Source: Zetaproteobacteria bacterium (lineage in GTDB: Bacteria > Pseudomonadota > Alphaproteobacteria > Micavibrionales > Micavibrionaceae). Taken from it: DNA of 32,520 nucleotides. The notes under the pieces were generated by a model, which saw nothing but the letters and a program-made list of their open reading frames with translations, ran no database searches and was not told where the DNA came from. The position numbers and the translations under genes were made by a program. Below are positions 24,601-32,073 of this stretch, one piece after another (positions within the stretch are counted from its first letter, which is position 1; each line of letters opens with the position of its first letter). The DNA lies in NCBI GenBank assembly GCA_002747015.1, contig NVXI01000004.1, forward strand, positions 124,045 through 156,564, in the 5' to 3' direction.

Positions 24601-25034
24601 TTATGCTGGGCTATTACAAGCACGATAACCCCGGTGTCCTACAGCCGCCTGAAGATGGTTGGTATGATACGGGCGATATCGTGAATGTCGATGATGAGGG
24701 CTATGTCAAGATTTTGGGGCGTGCGAAACGCTTTGCCAAAATCGCGGGGGAGATGGTTTCTTTAACCAGTGTTGAAACAATGATGACCAAAATTTATCCT
24801 GATCATGAGCATGCCGTTATCGCCATTCCTGATGCGCGTAAGGGGGAGCAACTGATCCTGATTACGACGAACGCCAAGGCGCAGAAGGTGGACTTATCGG
24901 CCTATGCGAAAGAAAATGGTATCTCGGAGCTGTCTGTCCCTAAAACGATATTAATCATCGATAAGATGTTGGTTTTGGGCAGTGGTAAAACCGATTATCC
25001 GGGGTTGTTGGATTTTGTAACAGATAATGTTTGA
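21603..25034 (+). CDS. aas: Trifunctional lysophospholipid transporter / acyltransferase / acyl-ACP synthetase
   Basis: An 1143-residue fusion. Residues about 1-430 form a 12-helix major facilitator domain like LplT, the lysophospholipid flippase. A PlsC-type acyltransferase follows at about 445-640, with its HX4D motif in CNHVSLLDAP and FPEGRLTETG. An AMP-forming acyl-ligase fills about 650-1143, with LFTSGSEGTPKG, GYGATETSP and YDTGDI. Together they would import lysophospholipid, activate a fatty acid and re-acylate it at the inner membrane. E. coli has LplT and Aas as separate proteins, while three-domain forms of about this length are common in other proteobacteria. The ATG at 21603 has GAGG five bases upstream and is preferred to the ATG at 21588. 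A small Sel1 gene follows after 46 bases. Confidence 0.93.
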   Translation: MSHSQFDLLKEKRFFPLFAAQFLGAFHDNLFKNALVVLMLYGAVSGADAIGVDTKILVTLATGIFILPFILFSALGGQYADKYPKDKVIRVVKLVEIAVAVLGAVSLLSGSIILSFVTLFALGTQSAFFGPSKYSILPQHLAEDELIGGNALLATGTFLAILTGTLVGAAFVTMSGGIIVISILLCVVAGAGYFASRFIPDAHAGAPDLKINYNIVSETYRILNHLFSHRRSVIEASMGVAWFWFLGGMFLSQLPNFTKDVLGASNDVFTLFMALFSVGVAAGGLLNNRLLGGRVAAVYVPLASLGITVFSIDLYFAGNGYHGGTPENMISLGAFLSTFGGWRIMVDITLIAVFAGLFVVPLNTIIQHDTPEEIRSRILAASAILNSIFVVASSVLSAILLSIGFGVTGLFLVFALANMFVAFYICQLLPDYLMKTIMQIGFKFFYKVEVRGLENFEKAGDRAVIVCNHVSLLDAPILAAFLPGRPMFAVNSHVANWFWVRPFLKMVDAFPLDPTNPFTLKGLIRKVQEDKHCVIFPEGRLTETGALMKIYDGPGMIADKAGAVILPVRLDGVQHTPFSRLKGKVPLRTFPKITMTILEPREFNVPEEIKGRARRKAAGRQLYDLMEEMMFLTNDRNQTLFEALMKARHINGDDAIIAEDIERKPMKFKTLTRGSIVMGRKVAEITDRCENVGVMLPNSCAALVTFFGLQAFGRVPAMLNFSAGEKAIVSACTSAQVKTVLTSRRFIKMGRLEPLVEALEKNVKIVYLEDLKQSITPMDKFCALYANRMAGYIHRRQNIKPDDKAVILFTSGSEGTPKGVVLSHANLMSNIVQLSSRVDFNAQDIVFNCLPMFHSFGLTGGTLLPVLSGVRIFLYPSPLHYRIVPELVYSTNATIMFGTDTFLNGYARMADPYDFYRMRYIFAGAEKVKDETRQLYADRFGVRVLEGYGATETSPALTLNSPMHMKSGTVGRFLSGIEYRLEDVAGVEDGGRLFVRGPNIMLGYYKHDNPGVLQPPEDGWYDTGDIVNVDDEGYVKILGRAKRFAKIAGEMVSLTSVETMMTKIYPDHEHAVIAIPDARKGEQLILITTNAKAQKVDLSAYAKENGISELSVPKTILIIDKMLVLGSGKTDYPGLLDFVTDNV

Positions 25035-25080
25035 TTACGAGATGCTTTGATTTTGATACGACAAGAAAGAGAAAAACAGA

Positions 25081-25494
25081 ATGCGTTACATGTTTATAGT
25101 TACTGTTATGTCCTTACTTTGTTTTTTCGGTGGTAATAACGCAGTGGCGCAAAGCAGCCTTTATCAAGGTAATGCGCAATATGATCGTGGCTTACGGTAT
25201 TATTTAGGGCAAGATGTTGATCGTGATTATGATGAGGCAGCGCGGCAATGGCATATCTCGGCAGAGCACGGCCACAAAGATTCGCAGTTTATGCTCGGTG
25301 ATATGTATTATCATGGAAGGGGCGTTACAAAGGATATAAAGAAGGCATATGCTTGGTTTGATACGGCGGCCAAGATAGGCTTTGCGCAGGCAGGCCCCGC
25401 GCGCGATAGATTGGTTAGTCAGATGGATTCCATGACGTTAAGGCAGGCTCAGTCATTATCGAGTGAGTATTTTCGCTTATATGCCAACCCTTAG
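25081..25494 (+). CDS. Small exported Sel1-repeat protein
   Basis: A 137-residue protein with a signal peptide (MRYMFIVTVMSLLCFFGG, cleaved near AVA/QS) and two Sel1-like repeats, a TPR-related helix pair: DYDEAARQWHISAEHGHKDSQ, then LGDMYYHGRGVTKDIKKAYA. The second repeat is nearly ideal. Such proteins usually act as protein-binding scaffolds in the periplasm. A final helix (SMTLRQAQSLSSEYF) caps the repeats. It follows the aas gene by 46 bases on the same strand and is likely co-transcribed, but a functional link is only inferred from position. Confidence 0.88.
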   Translation: MRYMFIVTVMSLLCFFGGNNAVAQSSLYQGNAQYDRGLRYYLGQDVDRDYDEAARQWHISAEHGHKDSQFMLGDMYYHGRGVTKDIKKAYAWFDTAAKIGFAQAGPARDRLVSQMDSMTLRQAQSLSSEYFRLYANP

Positions 25495-25540
25495 AGGTAG
25501 GGATATTTATGAGCGCAAACCATAAAACCTTGTGTACCTT

Positions 25541-25587
25541 CGTTCATGTCGCATTGATAAGCCTTCGCTATGAACGTCATATTTTTT
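25541..25587 (+). terminator. Possible intrinsic terminator after the Sel1 gene
   Basis: Arms CGTTCAT (25541-25547) and ATGAACG (25570-25576) are perfect 7-base complements with a 22-base loop, followed by TCATA and six T residues (25582-25587). The large loop and offset T-run make it weaker than a textbook example. Confidence 0.4.
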
Positions 25588-25649
25588 CCTTATCTTCGGC
25601 CAATCTTAAATTATTTTTAACATAGATATATTAGAAATAATCTAGGGTC

Positions 25650-25678
25650 TTTTTTGTAGGGCATTTTATGTCTATAAT
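25650..25678 (+). promoter_or_regulatory. Probable promoter of the acidic repeat gene
   Basis: A perfect -10 hexamer TATAAT (25673-25678) lies 37 bases before the ATG at 25716. Seventeen bases upstream is TTTTTT (25650-25655), a poor -35. The gap is otherwise empty of genes. Confidence 0.45.
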
Positions 25679-25715
25679 GAAGTCTTAGGCATTTAATAAA
25701 TAAGGGTGAAATAAT

Positions 25716-27149
25716 ATGTCAAATGCTCCAGCAGGGAATGTTGTAGATGTTCCAACTACGAATTCTATGGCGGCGTTTAGTAATCAGCTGAAAGAACTAA
25801 CCGAAGCGTTGGGCTTGTTGTATATCGGTAATAATGCGAGTGGCCGTAATAAGTTCAGGGATAAATGGCCAGATGTTGCCTTGTTTATATATGGTGATGA
25901 GCTTGTTCAAGTTGATAATGATGGTGTGATAGACCGCGAACGTCGTAGTGAATTAGAAGATCAGGCGGATGAGAGACGTGTGCAGATCAAACAAACGATT
26001 TCCGAAATTGTAGAAAAAAGCGTCGATCAGGGATCATTGTTATTTGATTATGTAGGCGGTGTGATTGATATTTATGGCGCAGGAATTTCCAGATTTTTGT
26101 ATGCGGAGGATGTGATTGAGCGTGTTCGCCCTGGGATTTTGGCCAGCTGTGTCACGGTGCAAGAGGCAGAAGATGCGAAGGCAAAAGCGGATGAAGTGGC
26201 GCGGGATGAGACGCTTTCAAAAAATGCGGCTGCTTTGAATGATTCTGTAGCAGATCCAGAATATAAAATGCCATTGGAGGATCAAAAACTATCTGTTGAG
26301 GAACAATCGATCCTTAGTAATGCGTCTGATGAGCCTTCTGCCGAAAGTACGCTTGATGATGTTAAGCCAATCGAAACGGATGTGCCGTCGTCACCTGTAA
26401 GGACGCTGAATAACCCTGTGCCTGATGCGCCGCAAGTGGTTGAGGATAAAGTAGAGATGGATCAGGCATCGGAGCTTTCCGTTGATGCTGTGGTGGAGAA
26501 AGAACAATCGAAGCTGGCCTCTGAAGAAGAGTCTTCAGAGCAAAAAACAGAAAAAATTCCAGATGACAAACCCGAGGTTAAAGTTGAGGAGAAAAAACTT
26601 TCTGTTTCAGAGACCTTGGATGCAATTACACCGATAGAGACGGGACCTGCTCCGGCAGAGAAGGAAAGCGATGTGAATGTTGCGGGTACTGATAGCGCAT
26701 CAAAGGAGGCTGAAAGTACGGTGGCTGCACCTGATGAGGTAGTGCAGAATGAGGCACAAAAGGTGGGAACGCCAGTGGACGTGCCAGAGCAAAAAACGGA
26801 AGAAATGCTAGATGATAAACCCGAAGTTAAGGTTGAGGAGAAAGAGCGCCCTGTTTCAGAGGTCTTGGATGCAATTACGCCGATAGAGACGGGACCTGCT
26901 CCGATGGAGAAGCAAGGCATTGAACCTGATGTGAATGCTGCGGATGTTGCTGCACCTGATGACGTGGCGCAGGATGAGGTACAAGAGGTGGCACCGTCTG
27001 AGGATGCTCCGAAAGTACAGGATGCGGTAGAAACGTCAGATGATAAATCTGTAGAAGAACAGGTGGAACAGCCAGAAGAAAGCTCTGCCGATAAAATCGA
27101 AAAGGGTTCTTATGCTGCTTTGTTTAATCGGGTTGCACAGGTTGTTTAA
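25716..27149 (+). CDS. Acidic low-complexity protein with internal direct repeats
   Basis: The 477-residue product has a globular-looking first part (about 1-165, including LKELTEALGLLYIGNNASGRN and VRPGILASCVTVQEAEDAKA) and then a very long acidic, Pro/Glu/Val-rich tail (about 166-460). The tail holds a 42-residue unit twice, at residues 275-316 and 358-399, both beginning EQKTE and containing DDKPEVKVEEK and LDAITPIETGPAP; a shorter relic, LDDVKPIETDVP, occurs near 211. The last 18 residues (EKGSYAALFNRVAQVV) are again ordered-looking. No signal peptide or membrane helix is seen. AAGGGTGA precedes the ATG. The 3' end overlaps ctaA by 26 bases tail to tail. I do not recognise the family. Confidence 0.8.
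   Translation: MSNAPAGNVVDVPTTNSMAAFSNQLKELTEALGLLYIGNNASGRNKFRDKWPDVALFIYGDELVQVDNDGVIDRERRSELEDQADERRVQIKQTISEIVEKSVDQGSLLFDYVGGVIDIYGAGISRFLYAEDVIERVRPGILASCVTVQEAEDAKAKADEVARDETLSKNAAALNDSVADPEYKMPLEDQKLSVEEQSILSNASDEPSAESTLDDVKPIETDVPSSPVRTLNNPVPDAPQVVEDKVEMDQASELSVDAVVEKEQSKLASEEESSEQKTEKIPDDKPEVKVEEKKLSVSETLDAITPIETGPAPAEKESDVNVAGTDSASKEAESTVAAPDEVVQNEAQKVGTPVDVPEQKTEEMLDDKPEVKVEEKERPVSEVLDAITPIETGPAPMEKQGIEPDVNAADVAAPDDVAQDEVQEVAPSEDAPKVQDAVETSDDKSVEEQVEQPEESSADKIEKGSYAALFNRVAQVV
26538..26912 (+). repeat. Two 126-bp direct repeats inside the acidic protein gene
   Basis: Copies at 26538-26663 and 26787-26912 have equal length, keep the reading frame and lie 249 bases (83 codons) apart. 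They begin GAGCAAAAAAC and share GATGCAATTAC and GATAGAGACGGGACCTGCTC. Differences are mostly third-position or conservative changes, so the duplication is recent but under coding constraint. Confidence 0.85.
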
Positions 27150-28182
27150 ATTTCACAGCATGCATCGCGCATAACAGCAATGTTAAAATAGTCACGGCAA
27201 AGCCTTGGTGAAGTACTGCAATGGGTAAAGAGACATTTGAAAATAATGTTGCGATACCGAGCCCTAATTGTAAAAATATAAACACACCAAGTGCAGGGAA
27301 CCATATTTCATGACGCTTTTTACGCACAGCATGTGCCACAAAGCTGAGTATTGTTATAAGGGTTGTTATTGCTAGCCAGCGATGTATGAATTGCACGCCT
27401 GCATGGTTTTCGAAGAAGTTAAGCCAAAGCGGTTTATAAAACCATATTTCCTCAGGCAGCCACGTATCGCCCATTTTAGGAAACGTATCATTATAGACAA
27501 GGCCAGCGTCAAGGCCGGCGGTAAAGGCACCCCAGAATATAGTGAATGTTAAGATTATCAGTGTGATCCAGCCATGTGTGTAGAGTGCCCGATCAGGATT
27601 TGATTTATTAGAAGGGCTGACGATTTTGTATAAAGATAACCCCATCCAGAGCATGTAGCCATAGATCAGTAGGGCGAGCGATAAATGTGCGGCCAAACGA
27701 TAATGCGAGACGGCGGGTATATCGATCAGACCACTTTTTACCATGTACCAACCCATAAATCCTTGTGCACCACCCATAAGAAGGGCAAGAAATAATTTTA
27801 TTTTATAGCCCTTGGGAATCCAGCCTTTGATAAGAAAAAAGGCAAAGGGCAGGGCATAAAATACACCAATAAGACGGCCAAGCAGGCGATGCGCCCATTC
27901 CCAGAAGAAGATAGATTTAAAATCAGAAAGCTCCATCCAGAAATTCTTTTTATGATATTCGGGTGAGGATTTATATTGTTCAAAAACACGCAGCCACTCT
28001 TGTTCGTTTAAGGGCGGGATTGCCCCAAGCAGGGGCTTCCATTCAACAATAGACAGGCCAGATTCGCTTAGGCGGGTAATGGCGCCAACGATAATCATAC
28101 AAAACACACTGAAACAACAGAAAAACAGCCAGTAAGAGATGGATTTTAAATGGATGTGCATATTTTTTGTTTCTTTTATCAT
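27124..28182 (-). CDS. ctaA: Haem A synthase
   Basis: CtaA (COX15) oxidises the C8 methyl of haem O to give haem A for cytochrome oxidase; it sits in the inner membrane. The 352-residue protein shows eight hydrophobic helices and the conserved motifs GAITRLSESGLS (33-44), EWAHRLLGR (95-103, His98), SHYRLAAHL, VQFIHRWLA and VLHQG, supplying the haem-ligand histidines. Length and the lack of the Bacillus cysteine pair fit the proteobacterial type. The start could be the ATG at 28182 or the one at 28161 (MHIHLKS); neither has a strong ribosome site. The gene ends inside the tail of the acidic repeat gene. With hemE it is the second haem gene here. Confidence 0.95.
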   Translation of the reverse strand: MIKETKNMHIHLKSISYWLFFCCFSVFCMIIVGAITRLSESGLSIVEWKPLLGAIPPLNEQEWLRVFEQYKSSPEYHKKNFWMELSDFKSIFFWEWAHRLLGRLIGVFYALPFAFFLIKGWIPKGYKIKLFLALLMGGAQGFMGWYMVKSGLIDIPAVSHYRLAAHLSLALLIYGYMLWMGLSLYKIVSPSNKSNPDRALYTHGWITLIILTFTIFWGAFTAGLDAGLVYNDTFPKMGDTWLPEEIWFYKPLWLNFFENHAGVQFIHRWLAITTLITILSFVAHAVRKKRHEIWFPALGVFIFLQLGLGIATLFSNVSLPIAVLHQGFAVTILTLLLCAMHAVKFKQPVQPD

Positions 28183-28297
28183 TATGGCGTGTTCCGATGA
28201 ATTTCTTGTATCAAGAGGGCTTAATCATGAATCATTTGTATGATACGCTTTCCTGTGGCCTGATTTTAAAGTTCAGGGATAAACCGAGAAGGCAAGA

Positions 28298-29152
28298 ATG
28301 GCAAGTTTTGATTTTATAGATGCTTCGGCGCGTGGTTATAGCTTTGTATGGCAGGAGCGTGGTTATCTGGCACGTGTGGCTGTTCCAGTTTTATTTGTAA
28401 AGATTGCCTGCTTGTTGGCTGTTTTTGTTTTGGGTCTTCAGGAGCAATATGCGCGCCAAGGCCTGGTCTTATTACCTGCCTATATTGTAGAAGCTGTTTT
28501 TGTTGTTGGGTTGATCCGATACGCATTGTATAGGGAGGCGATCTTTATATGGGGGAAAATGGTTCTTGTTCCGCCGTCGGATAAAGAATATGAGCCGTAT
28601 CAAGGGCGGCTGAGCCGGAAACAATGTGTGCAGGGCGGCATTGTTATGTATATTTTGTTAATGGTCGTTGTTCTAGGTATTACGGCCGTTGTTCAGGATA
28701 ATGCAAATTTAATGGCGGCGAATGTTCCGTCCGAGACCATGTCATCATCTGTATCTGCGATGCAAGAAGAGGGGCGTGGCCTGTCTTCTTTTATTAACGC
28801 AGCGGTTATTTTTGCTATGTTGGCGGCATTTACATGGCTGTTCCGGTTGCTTTGGCTATATATCCCGATTGTTATGGGATGTTCGCCACGGGTGTTTTTA
28901 CACCGAATTTCCGGTATGCAAAGTTCGGTCTTTATGATTGCGACATCGCTTCTTTGTCTTTTGCCGCTAATGGTATTTTTTATGATGGGCGCTCAGATGT
29001 TTGCTGGGGCCTTTGCGGAGGGGTCTGCAGGTGACATTTTGTTTCAAGTGATTTTGCAAAGTGTTATGGCATTGATTATTACTTGCGTGCAAGTTGTTGC
29101 GATGACGTATGGCTTTGTAGAGATATTATCGAATAAAAATAGTGGTGAGTAA
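28298..29152 (+). CDS. Uncharacterised six-helix membrane protein
   Basis: A 284-residue inner-membrane protein. Six hydrophobic helices are visible at about 25-47, 56-80, 113-134, 162-196, 207-236 and 247-278. The N-terminus (FDFIDASARGYSFVWQERGYL) and the loop after helix 2 (VPPSDKEYEPYQGRLSRKQ) are polar, and the loop between helices 3 and 4 (about 135-160) is Ser/Glu-rich. No transporter signature or catalytic motif is recognised. AGAAGG five bases before the ATG is a good ribosome site. It is divergent from ctaA (115-bp gap) and convergent with the P-loop gene. Confidence 0.75.
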   Translation: MASFDFIDASARGYSFVWQERGYLARVAVPVLFVKIACLLAVFVLGLQEQYARQGLVLLPAYIVEAVFVVGLIRYALYREAIFIWGKMVLVPPSDKEYEPYQGRLSRKQCVQGGIVMYILLMVVVLGITAVVQDNANLMAANVPSETMSSSVSAMQEEGRGLSSFINAAVIFAMLAAFTWLFRLLWLYIPIVMGCSPRVFLHRISGMQSSVFMIATSLLCLLPLMVFFMMGAQMFAGAFAEGSAGDILFQVILQSVMALIITCVQVVAMTYGFVEILSNKNSGE

Positions 29153-29203
29153 ACGACCACTCTCTCATGCTTTTGGCTGTTCAGTGCTTAAATGATAGAA
29201 AAT

Positions 29204-30361
29204 TTATGCATTTTCCAGTTTAGATTGCTTTGTTGCCTCTGCTTTTAAAGACATATCTGTATCTAATGTTGTTTCCCCTCTGTTTGCTTCAATAAATGCC
29301 AGCATTTCTTTTGCTACTCCGCTCTTTTGAAGATCTTCGCGATCCAATGCGCCGAATTGGGGGGCGGCGTCTTTGTTCACATGGCGTGTAAATTCTTGTA
29401 CCGAGAGGGGCGCTCTCATGGTACATCCACATAAAGCAAGAACAGGAATATCATGTTTGTGTAATTCTTCTATGGCGGCTTTGGCGCTTAAGCCTGTATC
29501 AGCGGCCAGTAAAACACCATCAATTTTAGATTTAAAATCGTCTGATTGCAGGAGGGCTTGATTATCTGATTGAAAAACACCATCGGCCATCTCGATAATG
29601 TTAACCGTTGTTCCGCGTAAGCTTAAGCTGGTTGTTAGCCCTTTCAGGATATTGATAATTTCTTGAGTTCCGGCCTTATATGTTGATGGATACCCCATAT
29701 CAACAAAATCACAGACAGCAATAGCGCCGGCATCTTGTGGTTTATGGATGTCAGAGGACAGACCTGTACCAGTCATTTTGCCAAAACCAACCTTCTCTCC
29801 TGCGCGGGTCATGCCTTTGACCAAATCTGACGCGGCGGTTGTTTTGCCGGCGTCCATGCCTGTGCCTAAAATTGCAATTGTGATAGGTCTTGATCTTTGA
29901 TCTATCTCCCAGGGGTTCATTGCATAGTGTCTGATGTTCATCGCTTGGCCATTAGCACCTTTTAGAATGCCAACGGGCTTGATGGTTGTTAGGCTGCCCA
30001 TCACTTTATTTTGTTTTACTATGCGGGAGGCAACACCACCGGCAGAAACCAGATGACATTCTTGTAAATCATCAGGGATGAGTGATTCATACTCTTCCAC
30101 GGCATAACGGTTTGCATATGCAGCCAGTATATTATCGCCCACATGTAATTCTACGGGGCGCCCTTCGCGCGTTTGCAGGATATTTTTATCACCAACGGAG
30201 GTTACCTTTGCCAACACGATGTCGCCTAGTTCGGGTGTTTTATTTTGAATAATACCAGTCATGTCTGATAGCGTGACATTACGAAGGACTGTCGGCACTT
30301 TTGCTGTGACGCCTGTGAATTGATCACTAAGTTTAGATAAGTCCAGTGTCGATTTTTTCAT
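29204..30361 (-). CDS. P-loop NTPase of unknown role (DUF1611/BioD-like fold)
   Basis: A 385-residue cytoplasmic protein. Residues 45-135 look like a small beta domain (GDIVLAKVTSVGDKN, ELHVGDNILAAYANRYA, CHLVSAGGVASRIV). A P-loop domain follows with Walker A GTGMDAGKTTAA (166-177) and a second conserved part KMTGTGLSSDIHK, then DFVDMGYPSTY and IIEMADGVFQ. This layout resembles SIMIBI-class enzymes such as dethiobiotin synthetase and DUF1611 proteins; similar uncharacterised proteins are sometimes annotated as MobB-like. The real substrate is unknown. AAAGAGA precedes the ATG, and a palindrome-rich promoter lies just upstream. It may share transcripts with the DUF3592 gene 107 bases before it. 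Confidence 0.7.
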   Translation of the reverse strand: MKKSTLDLSKLSDQFTGVTAKVPTVLRNVTLSDMTGIIQNKTPELGDIVLAKVTSVGDKNILQTREGRPVELHVGDNILAAYANRYAVEEYESLIPDDLQECHLVSAGGVASRIVKQNKVMGSLTTIKPVGILKGANGQAMNIRHYAMNPWEIDQRSRPITIAILGTGMDAGKTTAASDLVKGMTRAGEKVGFGKMTGTGLSSDIHKPQDAGAIAVCDFVDMGYPSTYKAGTQEIINILKGLTTSLSLRGTTVNIIEMADGVFQSDNQALLQSDDFKSKIDGVLLAADTGLSAKAAIEELHKHDIPVLALCGCTMRAPLSVQEFTRHVNKDAAPQFGALDREDLQKSGVAKEMLAFIEANRGETTLDTDMSLKAEATKQSKLENA

Positions 30362-30410
30362 GGTGATTCTCTTTAGGTTTTGAGCACTGTACGCGCTCTA
30401 TTTTAAACTC

Positions 30411-30446
30411 ATGGTAGCTATACCATAGGCTATGTAAATAAAGCAA
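30411..30446 (-). promoter_or_regulatory. Promoter with overlapping palindromes upstream of the P-loop gene
   Basis: On the minus strand TTGCTT (30446-30441), an 18-base spacer and TATAGC (30422-30417) form a weak sigma-70-type promoter. The -10 is embedded in the inverted repeat ATGGTA-GCTA-TACCAT (30411-30426), which overlaps a second palindrome CATAGGCTATG (30424-30434). This layout suggests an operator over the promoter; there is no T-run for a terminator. Confidence 0.4.
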
Positions 30447-30468
30447 GAGAATCAAATATGCCTTATTT

Positions 30469-31317
30469 TTATAGCTTCATCATTGAGCCGTATTTTTTTC
30501 TGACATAATAAACAGAGCGTAAAGAGGCCAAAAAGAAGAATAAGCCGATGCCGAAAAGTATGAGGGGGGCTTCCCAAGAGCTTGGGATTTCGCCTGATGT
30601 AACCTTCTCCCAAAATAGCCCAAAGTCTGTGGAGAGCATTTCTATTGCTTTTGCGGGAAGCTGTACATATCCGCCATACATTATACCTATGCTAAGGAGC
30701 ATCAAGCCATAGGCAATGATATTGCCCCAGAAGCTGTGCGCTGATATTTCCTTAATATAATCGGCCTTGGTTTCGATCAGGATAGAATCTTCGTTTTTTG
30801 TTGTGCTGGTGTTTGATGATTGGGTTATGCCTTTCATGTTGCGCGTTAAGGCGCAAATGATGTGTCCTGCCCCTGTTACGGTGGGCAGGGCGATGAGGGT
30901 TAAGATCCATGATCCACCCATGAAGAGATAAACGCCAAGACTGACCAGTCCGACAAGCGCAAAGATCGCGCCTATGAAATAATTAGAGGCTTCATCAAGA
31001 CATTCTTGAAAAGTATCATCTGTTTTTGATTCGATAATTAAGACGGTTACGTTTTGTTGTAATTTATGTCTGATTTCATTTGTGCCTATACCAGTGGTGG
31101 TGTGGATTTGATCTTTATAAATATATTCAACAATGGGGGCATAGAATGTTGTGCGTGTTCTGTCGCTGCCTGTTCCGGTTATTGATGTGTATTTTTCAAT
31201 TGCCTTGACGTTGCCTTTTATTTTTATGCCCTGGTTTCGAAAGCGCATGAAGTTGAGGATAATGTTAAAACCAAAGGCAAAAAATACGCAGCCAACGATA
31301 AGAGGGATAATGCTCAT
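30469..31317 (-). CDS. DUF3592-type membrane protein
   Basis: A 282-residue membrane protein. It opens with a helix (IIPLIVGCVFFAFGFNIILNF), then an extra-membrane beta stretch of about 75 residues with the DUF3592-type pattern IKGNVKAIEKYTS, FYAPIVEYIYKDQ, TVLII. Two close helices follow (FIGAIFALVGLVSLGVYLFMG, WILTLIALPTVTGAGHIICAL), a polar linker, and two more helices (about 192-215 and 245-268). The C-terminus is basic. AAGGA seven bases before the ATG is a fair ribosome site. Function of the family is unknown. It stands between the P-loop gene and two AT-rich orphan genes on the same strand. Confidence 0.75.
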   Translation of the reverse strand: MSIIPLIVGCVFFAFGFNIILNFMRFRNQGIKIKGNVKAIEKYTSITGTGSDRTRTTFYAPIVEYIYKDQIHTTTGIGTNEIRHKLQQNVTVLIIESKTDDTFQECLDEASNYFIGAIFALVGLVSLGVYLFMGGSWILTLIALPTVTGAGHIICALTRNMKGITQSSNTSTTKNEDSILIETKADYIKEISAHSFWGNIIAYGLMLLSIGIMYGGYVQLPAKAIEMLSTDFGLFWEKVTSGEIPSSWEAPLILFGIGLFFFLASLRSVYYVRKKYGSMMKL

Positions 31318-31435
31318 GGAGGTATCCTTAGAGGGTGTGGTTCATGGACTTTGTTGATGTAGTGTATTTCATTTAATGAATATGTTGAAGGCTAATTTTT
31401 TATAGTCAAAGTTGTTAGTATTCCATACACTGCCG

Positions 31436-31461
31436 CTTGGTGGGTAACCCCAAGGTTTTTT
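31436..31461 (+). terminator. Intrinsic terminator on the plus strand
   Basis: CTTGG and GG (with one bulged T) pair with CCCCAAG across a GTAA loop (31436-31454), followed by six T residues (31456-31461). The U-run is only on the plus strand, yet the genes on both sides are minus-strand, so the transcript it would end is not identified. Confidence 0.5.
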
Positions 31462-31487
31462 GATATAGCCATTCTGTTTCCGTCGCT

Positions 31488-31949
31488 TTACGGGAATGAA
31501 AATTCAGCTTTCTTGAAATCAATGTAACCTTTTAAAGGCAGTAAACATTCATTTTGTTGGATACCGACGTCTATTTTAAGCTCTTTAATTTCTTCTTCTA
31601 ACATATCAAGATGGTGCATGTTAATACCCCATTCTTGATGGGTGCCAAACAAATATATACAATGCCCTGAGTTTACAACGTAACCGTCTAGCATTTTCCC
31701 AGAAGACATTTTAAATACTGCTTTTCTGTACTCACACACAAACGTGCTAAATCTGGTTTCTTCGGGAACAGGAAAAAAATATTCATCAGACCAACCCACC
31801 TTTTCTAACTCAGCAGTAACATCTTCACGATCAAAACCCAGCTCCGCGAGCATATCAATATCAGTTGGCTCCTCGTACTGAGCCCAAGTTAGAGATTCTT
31901 TGAACTTTTCTCGGTTGAAGTCTGTACGTTTTACTAATTTGAATTTCAT
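31488..31949 (-). CDS. Uncharacterised 153-residue soluble protein
   Basis: I do not recognise this protein. It is acidic, has no signal peptide or membrane helix, and looks alpha/beta: an N-terminal charged part (KRTDFNREKFKESLTWAQYEEP), a helical DIDMLAELGFDREDVTAELEKV, and a beta-rich middle (FVCEYRKAVFKMSSGKMLDGYVVNSGHCIYLFG). The region is visibly more AT-rich than the genes to its left. Size, acidity and pairing with another small orphan gene are reminiscent of immunity proteins of toxin systems, but no toxin is in the window, so this is only a hint. The ATG at 31949 lacks a strong ribosome site. Confidence 0.65.
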   Translation of the reverse strand: MKFKLVKRTDFNREKFKESLTWAQYEEPTDIDMLAELGFDREDVTAELEKVGWSDEYFFPVPEETRFSTFVCEYRKAVFKMSSGKMLDGYVVNSGHCIYLFGTHQEWGINMHHLDMLEEEIKELKIDVGIQQNECLLPLKGYIDFKKAEFSFP

Positions 31950-32073
31950 GTTTAATGTCGAACTCTTAATTGAAAAATTAATATTAAGTAACTAGCTGAT
32001 TTTCCTACTAATGTCTATTCTCACATGGCAATACTATCAATCCTGAATTTGGATTAGTGATTTCAATGCCGCT

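Noticed and set aside
26462..26920. Open 152-residue frame on the minus strand
   Set aside because: It is the antisense mirror of the acidic repeat tail; its Ser/Thr-rich low-complexity product follows from the codon bias of the plus-strand gene.
32039..32055. Small hairpin AATCC-N7-GGATT after the gene at the right edge
   Set aside because: Five base pairs without a T-run are not enough for a terminator call.
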